The position numbers were made by a program, and so were the translations under genes. DNA of 6,461 nt from Spirochaetia bacterium (lineage in GTDB: Bacteria > Spirochaetota > UBA4802 > UBA5550). The stretch covers positions 1 through 6,461 of the forward strand of contig JAITPE010000150.1 of NCBI GenBank assembly GCA_031289575.1. The letters run 5' to 3'. Of the stretch, positions 1 through 5,880 are shown piece after piece (within the stretch, counting starts at the first letter, position 1; each line of letters starts with the position of its first letter). Under the pieces are notes generated by a model that searched no databases, was not told the origin of the DNA, and was given only the letters and a program-made list of their open reading frames with translations.

Positions 1-389
1 TACAAGTAGCTTACATCAGGTATCTCGGCCTTTCCATTGTACAATACAATTAATCTGGGACACAGCAAGTCTGATGTATCTTCTTTGTATAATACATCTT
101 TGTCAATAATATTTTCATATAAAAGACTGAGATATATCAGCATGCGGACCGGTATATTCCCATTGACTGTAGACTGATGTTCGATAAGTACAATGTACTC
201 GTCATCTATTGTAAAAGAAATATCGTTGTGTCTTGTCACAAATACCGAGTCCGAGAGAGTGTTTATTTTTATAGGCGTGTTTTTGTCATAATCAGTTCCT
301 TCTATGGCGTTGTAGAGCTGTCTCAATTTCTCTTTGTCGTTGAAAAGCATTCTGAAAACGCTGTCCTTATACTTTCTGTTTACTGTCAT
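1..389 (-). CDS. Rpn-family PD-(D/E)XK nuclease / putative transposase, N-terminal part (cut by left edge)
   Basis: Reading the minus strand from the ATG at 389 gives 129 uninterrupted codons that run off the left edge, so the gene is partial at its 3' end. It begins MTVNRKYKDSVFRMLFND, the typical start of the PD-(D/E)XK nuclease family transposase / Rpn (recombination-promoting nuclease) family. The core is visible: NDISF with Asp56, then a strand ending in Glu70-His-Gln72, the E-x-Q form of the E-x-K motif, followed by the characteristic EHQST and later PRLIVLYNG (about residues 112-119). A ribosome binding site AAGGAG lies 8 nt upstream. Known members run to roughly 300 residues, so more than half is probably missing. 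Rpn proteins are DNA endonucleases related to transposases and are often present in several copies. Biological role here is inference. No transposon ends are visible. The family call is fairly secure; activity cannot be judged without the C-terminus. Confidence 0.85.
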   Translation of the reverse strand, partial: MTVNRKYKDSVFRMLFNDKEKLRQLYNAIEGTDYDKNTPIKINTLSDSVFVTRHNDISFTIDDEYIVLIEHQSTVNGNIPVRMLIYLSLLYENIIDKDVLYKEDTSDLLCPRLIVLYNGKAEIPDVSYL

Positions 390-397
390 TCTCTACA

Positions 398-403
398 CTC
401 CTT
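398..403 (-). promoter_or_regulatory. Shine-Dalgarno site of the Rpn-family gene
   Basis: On the minus strand AAGGAG sits 8 nt before the ATG at 389. It supports this start codon and shows that the left-edge reading frame is a genuine 5' end rather than an internal Met. Confidence 0.75.
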
Positions 404-446
404 ATTTAATGTGCACATAAGGTATACGTGTCGAAATTCGATTTGA

Positions 447-474
447 TTAAAAATTTTTTGAAAAAAATTTTTAA
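447..474. repeat. A/T-only 13-bp perfect inverted repeat
   Basis: Positions 447-459 (TTAAAAATTTTTT) and 462-474 (AAAAAATTTTTAA) are exact reverse complements separated by two bases. An eight-A run follows at 480-487. Phased A- and T-tracts of this sort can bend DNA or act as promoter UP elements, and the location 58 bp upstream of the nuclease start codon suits that. The low sequence complexity makes a chance origin plausible. An intrinsic terminator is unlikely because no gene ends here and the stem has no G/C pairs. Confidence 0.6.
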
Positions 475-554
475 AATGCAAAAAAAATACGGTTTTCACT
501 GGGATTATGTCGCGTGAGGCGAGTTTTTGTGGGTTTGGCGTCAGGTAGAGCGCG

Positions 555-584
555 AAAATCTGTCCGGAGCGAAGCGATTTTTTT
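555..584. repeat. Terminator-like inverted repeat with T7 tract, function unknown
   Basis: AAAATC (555-560) pairs with GATTTT (576-581) around a 15-nt loop, and the right arm runs into seven T residues (578-584). The shape recalls a weak intrinsic terminator reading rightwards, but no plus-strand gene lies upstream to be terminated and the stem is A/T-rich. It may instead belong to a dispersed intergenic repeat. Base pairing is visible directly; any function is inference. Confidence 0.35.
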
Positions 585-590
585 GCTTAT

Positions 591-625
591 GGGTGGACAA
601 CAAGGTAGAGGCGCGGCGTTCACCC
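591..625. repeat. Inverted repeat with 8-bp GC-rich stem
   Basis: GGGTGGAC (591-598) pairs with GTTCACCC (618-625) with one G-T wobble, leaving a 19-nt loop that contains the second GGTAGAG copy. It lies about 140 bp upstream of the protease start codon. It could form a hairpin in a long 5' leader if transcription starts upstream, or be one end of a repeat element. No matching known RNA family is recognised. Confidence 0.4.
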
Positions 626-755
626 CCAAATATAATTTGCTGCCTTCTAATTTGCAAAAAATTGTATACTATGAATATTTCCGGCAAAAAGCGCGCAATA
701 GTAATTGACGGCAGTACAAATTGCGAAAAAATGACTGCTCAGCAAAAAATTAACC

Positions 756-759
756 GGAG
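756..759 (+). promoter_or_regulatory. Shine-Dalgarno site that fixes the protease start
   Basis: GGAG lies 7 nt before the ATG at 767. The same reading frame stays open back to an ATG at 527, but that codon has no ribosome binding site and the extra 80 residues would bury the signal peptide. This site therefore decides for the start at 767. Confidence 0.75.
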
Positions 760-766
760 CAAATTG

Positions 767-2704
767 ATGAACAAAAAAGTAATTCCATTTCTTGTACTTC
801 TGGTCGCATTCTCGTGTTTCAGCAAACAGGAGGGCCTTAAAGAATCGGAAATGGTCGGCCTTATGAACCGCTTTCTATCCATGCACGTTCAATATAAGAG
901 CTTTGACGACGAACTCTCCGAAAGAACCATGAATAATTACATTATGATTCTTGATTACGGCAAGTACTATTTTTACAAAAGCGACATTGACAGCTTCAAT
1001 GAGCACAAGACCCTTCTTGATGATTATATAAAAGACGATGACTATCATGTAATCATTGATATATACGATGTATTCAAAAAACGTTTCGGCGAGACCATGT
1101 CAATTATTGATGAACTTCTGAAAGCCCCGTACGATTTTCAGATTGATGAAGAAATAATAACAGACCGCGACCTTGTTGAGTACGCCTCCAATACAACTGA
1201 AATGAAGGAACGCTGGAGGAAGAGCATAAAACTTCAGCTTCTCAATTACATATCCGCCGGGAAAGATATAGGCTATGCCCGAAATAAGCTGAAGAAAAAA
1301 TTTGAACTGCTCAAGAAACGCACCGATGAAATAACCCGTTCGGATATCTTTACCAAATTCATAAACGCATGGACAATGGCGCTTGACCCTCACTCCAACT
1401 ATCTCACACAGGATGAGAACGATGATTTCCGCATATCAATGGAACTTAAATTAGAGGGCATAGGCGTAAGGCTTAGATCCGAAGACGGGTTCGTTCTTGT
1501 GGACTCCATCATCACAGGCGGCGCCTCGGATAAGCTGCCCGCTCAACTCCAGCTCAAGCCGAACGACAAAATAGTTGCCGTATCGCAGGACAACGATGAC
1601 TGGACCGATGTTATAGATATGGATTTAAAAGACGTTGTAAAACTAATACGCGGCAAAAAAGGGACAACCGTTTATCTTACCATAATGCGTGACGCCGATG
1701 AAAGCGGAAAACCAAACCGCATGGCCGTGCCAATCAAGCGTGAGGAAATAAAACTGCAGGACAGCGAGGCAAAATACCAGATACAGGTTTTCGGAACCGG
1801 AAAGAACGCCGTTAAAATAGGCTACATAAACCTTCCTTCTTTTTATATGGATTCAACAGGCTCTAAGAGTTCATCGGGCGATATGAAAAACATATTTCTT
1901 TCTCTTTCGAAGGAAAACATTCAGGGCCTTATTCTTGACCTGCGGGGAAATCCGGGCGGGCTGCTCAATGAGGCCATTGAGATAGCCGGTCTTTTTATAG
2001 ACAACGGGCCTGTTGTTCAAATAAAAGATGCGGCTCACTCGCCGGTTGTTTATAACGACAATGATTTCGGCGTGAGTTACAGCGGGCCGCTTGTTGTTCT
2101 TATTGACAAGTTTAGCGCGAGCGCATCGGAAATACTTGCCGGCGCTATTAAAGATTACAAGCGGGGACTCATTGTCGGCTCGAGCAATACCTTCGGAAAG
2201 GGGACTGTTCAATCGTACAATGAACTTGGCGGCAAGCGAGGCGCGATGAAAGTTACAACGCATATCTTCTATCAGCCGAGCGGTACATCCAATCAGCTGA
2301 ACGGAATAGTTCCGGATATGACAATTCCCGATATGAACTCGGTGTGGGATATCGGAGAGAACAAGTCGAAATATCCGCTGAACTGGACGCCTATTCCATC
2401 GGCGCGTTTTATTCCGGTCAATAGAGTAACTCCGGCGATTGCAGTCCGCTTGCAAACGCTTTCAAAAAACAGGATTGATTCTGATAAAGAGTTCAAGGAA
2501 CTTCAGACAAAAATAGACAAATTTAAAAAGCAAATAAGCAAAAAATCCATAAGCCTTAAAGAAGAATCCACTATGGAAAAACAGAGGGAAAAAGAATTGG
2601 AAAAGAACAGGAAGGAAAGCAAGCAGATTCTTGATCTCGAGAATGATCTTTTTTTAAGAGAAGCCTTTAATGTTACCATAGATTATATCAAAATTACTAA
2701 GTAA
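767..2704 (+). CDS. Tsp/Prc-type carboxy-terminal processing protease (S41), probable lipoprotein
   Basis: The 645-aa product is a periplasmic serine protease that trims or degrades proteins from their C-terminus. Residues 1-17 form a signal peptide (MNKKV, hydrophobic core) ending AFSC; Cys17 would be the lipidated residue, although Phe at -2 and Ala at -3 make a relaxed lipobox. Residues about 40-225 match the helical Tsp N-terminal domain (SERTMNNYIMILDYGKYYF, then ALDPHSNYL). A PDZ domain spans about 230-310, beginning GIGVRL. The S41 core covers about 348-520: DLRGNPGG at 391-398, nucleophile Ser452 in SASASE, Asp463, and Lys478 in TFGKGTVQ, so the Ser-Lys dyad is intact. The C-terminus (about 565-645) is Lys/Glu-rich and probably coiled coil, resembling the domain that follows the protease in Tsp. 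Length is close to E. coli Tsp (682). Physiological substrates are unknown; E. coli Tsp processes FtsI and degrades MepS. A glycosyltransferase gene follows after 20 nt. Confidence 0.93.
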   Translation: MNKKVIPFLVLLVAFSCFSKQEGLKESEMVGLMNRFLSMHVQYKSFDDELSERTMNNYIMILDYGKYYFYKSDIDSFNEHKTLLDDYIKDDDYHVIIDIYDVFKKRFGETMSIIDELLKAPYDFQIDEEIITDRDLVEYASNTTEMKERWRKSIKLQLLNYISAGKDIGYARNKLKKKFELLKKRTDEITRSDIFTKFINAWTMALDPHSNYLTQDENDDFRISMELKLEGIGVRLRSEDGFVLVDSIITGGASDKLPAQLQLKPNDKIVAVSQDNDDWTDVIDMDLKDVVKLIRGKKGTTVYLTIMRDADESGKPNRMAVPIKREEIKLQDSEAKYQIQVFGTGKNAVKIGYINLPSFYMDSTGSKSSSGDMKNIFLSLSKENIQGLILDLRGNPGGLLNEAIEIAGLFIDNGPVVQIKDAAHSPVVYNDNDFGVSYSGPLVVLIDKFSASASEILAGAIKDYKRGLIVGSSNTFGKGTVQSYNELGGKRGAMKVTTHIFYQPSGTSNQLNGIVPDMTIPDMNSVWDIGENKSKYPLNWTPIPSARFIPVNRVTPAIAVRLQTLSKNRIDSDKEFKELQTKIDKFKKQISKKSISLKEESTMEKQREKELEKNRKESKQILDLENDLFLREAFNVTIDYIKITK

Positions 2705-2724
2705 AGGCAAACGGGGAACATAGC

Positions 2725-3720
2725 ATGGCCGAAACAAAAAGGACAAGCGCTGGACAAAAAAAAACTGTGAAGGCAAAGCCCAAAATTTCGCTTATTTTAC
2801 CTGTTTATAACGAAGAGGGAAACTTGCGGATTCAATATGCTAAAATAGCGGACGCCCTTTCGCGCATTAAATATTCCTATGAAATAATATTTGTTGATGA
2901 CGGCAGCACCGACTCCTCCACAGATATACTAAAGGAAATAGCCGCAAAAGATAAGCAGGTAAAACTGATTCTTTTCAGGAGAAATTTCGGCCAGACCGCG
3001 GCCATGTCGGCGGGCATAGAGTATTCCTCCGGCGAAATCATTCTGTTCATGGACTCGGATCTGCAAAATGACCCCGAGGATATAGGCCGCTTGGTAGCCA
3101 AGATCAACGAAGGCTATGATGTTGTAAGCGGCTGGCGCGTTAACAGAAAAGACAGCCTCTTCATCCGCAAAATCCCGTCAAAGGCGGCCAATTGGCTTAT
3201 ATCAAAAATATCCGGAATAAAGCTGCACGATCTCGGCTGTTCATTAAAAGCCTACAGGGGCGACATTCTAAGGCAGATAAGCCTTTACGGAGAGATGCAC
3301 AGGTTTATCCCAATCCATGTATCATGGATTGGGGCCTCAATAACCGAGATTCCGGTCAACCACAATCCGCGCATTTACGGCCAATCAAAGTACGGCCTCA
3401 AACGCGTATTCAAAGTAATCCTTGACTTAATTACTGTAAAATTTCTGGGCTCATACTCAACAAAACCGATATACCTGTTCGGCGGTTTTGGACTGATTCA
3501 AATTTTTTTTGGAATAGCCTGCGGGGCTGCCACAATTGTAATGAAGTACACACTGGGCCGAAACATGACAGGTAACCCATTACTCAGCCTTACAATCATT
3601 CTTCTAATAATAGGCGTTCTGTTTATACAGATGGGGATTCTTGCCGAACTGATGATACGCATATATCATGAGGCAAAGCATACTCGCCCGTACCATATAG
3701 ACAAAACAATTAACTTTTAG
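2725..3720 (+). CDS. Membrane-anchored family 2 glycosyltransferase (DPM1/GtrB-like)
   Basis: The 331-aa protein is a GT-A fold transferase that by family moves a sugar from a nucleotide donor to a polyprenyl (undecaprenyl) phosphate on the cytoplasmic face of the membrane. Visible motifs are PVYNEE (26-31), DDGSTD (58-63), RRNFGQTAAMSAG (85-97), the metal-binding DSD (110-112) in a DLQNDPEDI context, and the late NPRIYGQSKYG (214-224). Two hydrophobic segments at about 248-273 and 285-312 fit the two C-terminal helices of GtrB/ArnC-type enzymes. The N-terminus carries an unusual Lys-rich stretch of about 20 residues before the fold begins. The start at 2725 follows a GGGGAA sequence. Only 20 nt separate it from the protease stop, so cotranscription is likely. 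Donor sugar and final acceptor (O-antigen, lipid or glycoprotein) cannot be inferred from sequence. The family call is secure. Confidence 0.92.
   Translation: MAETKRTSAGQKKTVKAKPKISLILPVYNEEGNLRIQYAKIADALSRIKYSYEIIFVDDGSTDSSTDILKEIAAKDKQVKLILFRRNFGQTAAMSAGIEYSSGEIILFMDSDLQNDPEDIGRLVAKINEGYDVVSGWRVNRKDSLFIRKIPSKAANWLISKISGIKLHDLGCSLKAYRGDILRQISLYGEMHRFIPIHVSWIGASITEIPVNHNPRIYGQSKYGLKRVFKVILDLITVKFLGSYSTKPIYLFGGFGLIQIFFGIACGAATIVMKYTLGRNMTGNPLLSLTIILLIIGVLFIQMGILAELMIRIYHEAKHTRPYHIDKTINF
3309..3333. repeat. Perfect 11-bp palindromic hairpin inside the glycosyltransferase gene
   Basis: CCCAATCCATG (3309-3319) and CATGGATTGGG (3323-3333) are exact reverse complements with a 3-nt TAT loop. The sequence encodes roughly residues 195-203 (IPIHVSWIG), so it is fully coding. 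A stem of this length and perfection is uncommon by chance in a window this size. A role in mRNA stability or as a protein site is conjecture. Confidence 0.7.
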
Positions 3721-3794
3721 TGCGTAAAAAATTCTTGACCGCAGCCCCGTTTTCTATAGGCAAGTAAGGAAATATTCTACAAAACGGAGACATT

Positions 3795-4304
3795 ATGGAC
3801 ACAATTGAATGCATTCTCTCAAGACGCAGTATACGCAAATACAAATCTCAGCCGATTTCAGGTGATGTTGCGCAAAAACTTATAGAGGCCGGGGCAGCCG
3901 CGCCGAGCGCAGCGAATCAGCAGCCGTGTCATTTTATAATAATTGATGACAGAGATATCCTTAACGCAATAGCAAAAGAAAATCCTCACGCCGGAATGCT
4001 GGCAAACGCGCCTTTCGCGATTGCTATTTGTTTTGACAGCAATCCTAAACCATTTCCAGGACTTGTTATAGATGACTGTTCCGCCGCCGCCGAAAATATT
4101 CTGCTTGCGGCCAATGGACTGGGCTTCGGAAGCACTTGGCTTGGAATCCATCATGATGAAGTTAAACAGAAAAACGCGAAGGCTGCCCTAAAACTGCCGG
4201 ATGGCGTAAAGATTGCGTCAATTATATCGGTCGGAATTCCGGATGAATCTCCGGCCGCGCACTCAAAGATAAAGCCCGAGATGATTCACAAAAACGGCTG
4301 GTAG
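3795..4304 (+). CDS. Nitroreductase-family FMN oxidoreductase
   Basis: The 169-aa product matches the small nitroreductase fold: NAD(P)H-dependent, FMN-binding, normally a homodimer in the cytoplasm. Diagnostic parts are RRSIRKY (10-16), which contacts the FMN phosphate, APSAANQQP (36-44), the helix DDCSAAAENILLAA (93-106), and GFGSTWLG (110-117). The length is typical for the short anaerobe-type members, which have no extra domain. GGAG lies 5 nt before the ATG, supporting the start. The gene follows the glycosyltransferase by 74 nt and may share its transcript or have its own promoter. It converges on ahcY. The natural substrate is unknown: family members reduce nitroaromatics, quinones or flavins, so the name describes fold rather than function. 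Confidence 0.9.
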   Translation: MDTIECILSRRSIRKYKSQPISGDVAQKLIEAGAAAPSAANQQPCHFIIIDDRDILNAIAKENPHAGMLANAPFAIAICFDSNPKPFPGLVIDDCSAAAENILLAANGLGFGSTWLGIHHDEVKQKNAKAALKLPDGVKIASIISVGIPDESPAAHSKIKPEMIHKNGW

Positions 4305-4312
4305 AAGTTTTA

Positions 4313-4357
4313 CAATGCCGTTGGGCTGGGCAGGGCCGCACAACCACCACGGCATTG
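4313..4357. terminator. Possible bidirectional terminator between convergent genes
   Basis: CAATGCCGT (4313-4321) pairs perfectly with ACGGCATTG (4349-4357), giving a 9-bp stem over a 27-nt GC-rich loop. It lies 8 nt after the nitroreductase stop and 10 nt beyond the ahcY stop, exactly where a shared terminator is expected. Neither side has a proper T-run, so it is a weak intrinsic terminator at best and may only protect 3' ends. Confidence 0.4.
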
Positions 4358-4367
4358 GCCTGCTGTA

Positions 4368-5804
4368 TCAGTACCTGTAATAATCCGGCTTGTACGGGCC
4401 TTCTTCGGGTACGCCTATGTATTCCGCCTGTTCCGGACGCAGTTTTGTGAGTTTTATTCCAAGTTTATCAAGATGCAAACGGGCAACTTCCTCATCCAAT
4501 TTCTTTGAAAGCGTATAAACCTTCACCTCATGTTTTTTGGACGCAAGCTCAATCTGCGCAAGGCACTGATTTGTAAAGCTGTTGCTCATTACAAAGCTGG
4601 GATGCCCTGTAGCGTTTCCAAGATTAACAAGGCGGCCCTCTGAAAGGACTATTATTGAATTTCCCGATTCAAGAGTCCACTTGTCGACCTGAGGCTTGAT
4701 GTTTTCCTTTTTGCATTTGGGGTTGTTCTCGAGATAGTTCATATCAATCTCATTATCAAAGTGGCCGATATTGCAAACAATTGCTCCGTCCTTCATCTTC
4801 TCAAGATCCGCGCCTGTTATGACCGCGAGGTTACCGGTTGCGGTTACAAAAATATCGGCCTTGGCAATACTGTCCTGCAGCGTAGTAACCTCGTAGCCCT
4901 CCATTGCGGCCTGCAGCGCACATATCGGGTCAATCTCGGTTACAATGACGCGAGCTCCGAAGCCCCGCATTGACTGCGCGCAGCCCTTGCCGACATCGCC
5001 GTAGCCGCACACAACAACAATCTTGCCGGCTACCATTATATCGGTACCGCGCTTTATACCGTCCGCGAGAGACTCGCGGCAGCCGTACAGGTTGTCGAAC
5101 TTTGATTTTGTAACAGAGTCATTCACATTGATGGCCGGAAAGAGCAGCTCATTTTCTTTTGCCATCTGGTAAAGGCGGTGAACGCCGGTTGTGGTTTCCT
5201 CGGAAACGCCGCGGATTTTCCCGGCAATTTTTGTCCATTTGCCGGAATCGCGCTTCACACTCTCACGAAGGCGCTCAATGACAAGAGAAAATTCCTTGTT
5301 GTCATAGTTTTTGTCAAGCAGCGTTGGGTCATTTTCAACCTTTACGCCCCAATGAATAAGGAGGGTCGCGTCGCCTCCGTCATCGACAATGAGGTCGGGG
5401 CCCGATCCATCGGGCCACGTAAGGGCCTGCTCGGTACACCACCAGTATTCCTCTAAGGTCTCGCCCTTCCATGCGAAAACTTTGGCCGTGCCGGCCGCGG
5501 CGATAGCGGCGGCGGCATGGTCTTGTGTGGAAAAAATATTGCACGAAGCCCATCGGACATCAGCCCCAAGCTTTTGAAGAGTTTCAATGAGAACAGCGGT
5601 CTGGATCGTCATGTGAAGGCTGCCCATAACCTTGAGTCCCTCAAGCGGCCTTGCCGAGCCGTACTTTTCGCGGAGAGCCACAAGGCCGGGCATCTCGGCC
5701 TCGGAGAGAACAATTTCCTTGCGCCCCCAGTCTTTCAGATTCATATCGCTTACCTTGTGCCGGAGGTTTGTGTCGAGTTCAAGAAATGGTTTGTTTGCGT
5801 TCAT
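4368..5804 (-). CDS. ahcY: S-adenosylhomocysteine hydrolase (adenosylhomocysteinase)
   Basis: The 478-aa cytoplasmic enzyme reversibly splits S-adenosylhomocysteine into adenosine and homocysteine using tightly bound NAD, relieving product inhibition of methyltransferases. Family residues are intact: [10 protein letters not shown] with His64, DDGGD at 141-145, SEETTTGVH at 201-209, Lys233 and Asp237 in TKSKFD, the NAD-binding GYGDVGKG at 267-274, CNIGHFD with His348, GHPSFVMS with His401, and the C-terminal KPDYYRY whose Lys472 and Tyr476 reach the NAD of the partner subunit. A segment of about 40 residues around 152-192 is the insertion found in the longer SAHase subgroup (for example mycobacterial, plant and Plasmodium enzymes) and absent from the shorter human-type form. 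The frame is open 19 codons further upstream, but AGGAG 5 nt before the Met at 5804 and family length favour this start. No SAH riboswitch is seen. Confidence 0.97.
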   Translation of the reverse strand: MNANKPFLELDTNLRHKVSDMNLKDWGRKEIVLSEAEMPGLVALREKYGSARPLEGLKVMGSLHMTIQTAVLIETLQKLGADVRWASCNIFSTQDHAAAAIAAAGTAKVFAWKGETLEEYWWCTEQALTWPDGSGPDLIVDDGGDATLLIHWGVKVENDPTLLDKNYDNKEFSLVIERLRESVKRDSGKWTKIAGKIRGVSEETTTGVHRLYQMAKENELLFPAINVNDSVTKSKFDNLYGCRESLADGIKRGTDIMVAGKIVVVCGYGDVGKGCAQSMRGFGARVIVTEIDPICALQAAMEGYEVTTLQDSIAKADIFVTATGNLAVITGADLEKMKDGAIVCNIGHFDNEIDMNYLENNPKCKKENIKPQVDKWTLESGNSIIVLSEGRLVNLGNATGHPSFVMSNSFTNQCLAQIELASKKHEVKVYTLSKKLDEEVARLHLDKLGIKLTKLRPEQAEYIGVPEEGPYKPDYYRY

Positions 5805-5809
5805 GTTGT

Positions 5810-5814
5810 CTCCT
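5810..5814 (-). promoter_or_regulatory. Shine-Dalgarno site that fixes the ahcY start
   Basis: On the minus strand AGGAG stands 5 nt before the ATG at 5804. The alternative in-frame Met at 5861 has no comparable site and would add 19 residues with no family counterpart. Confidence 0.75.
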
Positions 5815-5880
5815 ATATTTGAAATGCCTTGCGGGTTTGAATAAAATTGCAAGCCATTCAAGTTAAAACAGCTGTATCTG

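Larger units (their letters stand above)
390..766. other. Divergent intergenic region, no gene seen
   Basis: These 377 bases separate the minus-strand nuclease gene from the plus-strand protease gene and must carry both promoters. The part from about 430 to 490 is almost pure A/T with a large inverted repeat. The part from about 505 to 625 is clearly GC-richer and contains two inverted repeats and two copies of GGTAGAG (544-550 and 604-610), each followed by CGCG-type sequence. From 626 to 766 it becomes A/T-rich again. TATAAT occurs at 631-636 and TATACT at 665-670, but neither has a good -35 at normal spacing, so no promoter is assigned. The plus-strand frames that are open here have no ribosome binding site and no recognisable protein similarity. 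The GC-richer block may be a dispersed intergenic repeat or an RNA; that is speculation. Confidence 0.6.

Noticed and set aside
177..446. Open plus-strand frame of 89 codons
   Set aside because: It is antisense to the much better supported Rpn-family gene and has no family similarity.
540..590. Signal recognition particle RNA core (GTCCGGA followed by GAAGC)
   Set aside because: The resemblance stops there: the closing GGA of the tetraloop stem and the AGCAGCC segment are missing, and the flanks do not pair as in SRP helix 8.
631..670. Promoters based on TATAAT (631-636) or TATACT (665-670) for the protease gene
   Set aside because: No acceptable -35 hexamer lies 16-18 bp upstream of either; the nearest TTGCTG gives a 22-bp spacer to TATACT.
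514..708. Open plus-strand frame of 64 codons upstream of the protease
   Set aside because: No ribosome binding site, no recognisable family, rich in Arg/Gly/Ser, and it overlaps inverted repeats. It reads like a chance frame through a repeat-like block.
1871..2455. 194-codon minus-strand frame within the protease gene
   Set aside because: It lies antisense to the conserved S41 catalytic core, has no recognisable motifs, and is best explained as a shadow of constrained coding sequence.
3735..3760. Promoter TTGACC / TATAGG ahead of the nitroreductase gene
   Set aside because: The hexamers are fair, but the spacer is only 14 bp, too short for a normal sigma-70-type promoter.
5805..5880. SAH riboswitch upstream of ahcY
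   Set aside because: The leader is only 76 nt to the upstream stop codon and lacks the conserved SAH riboswitch core. It has just a 5-bp CTTGC/GCAAG pairing.
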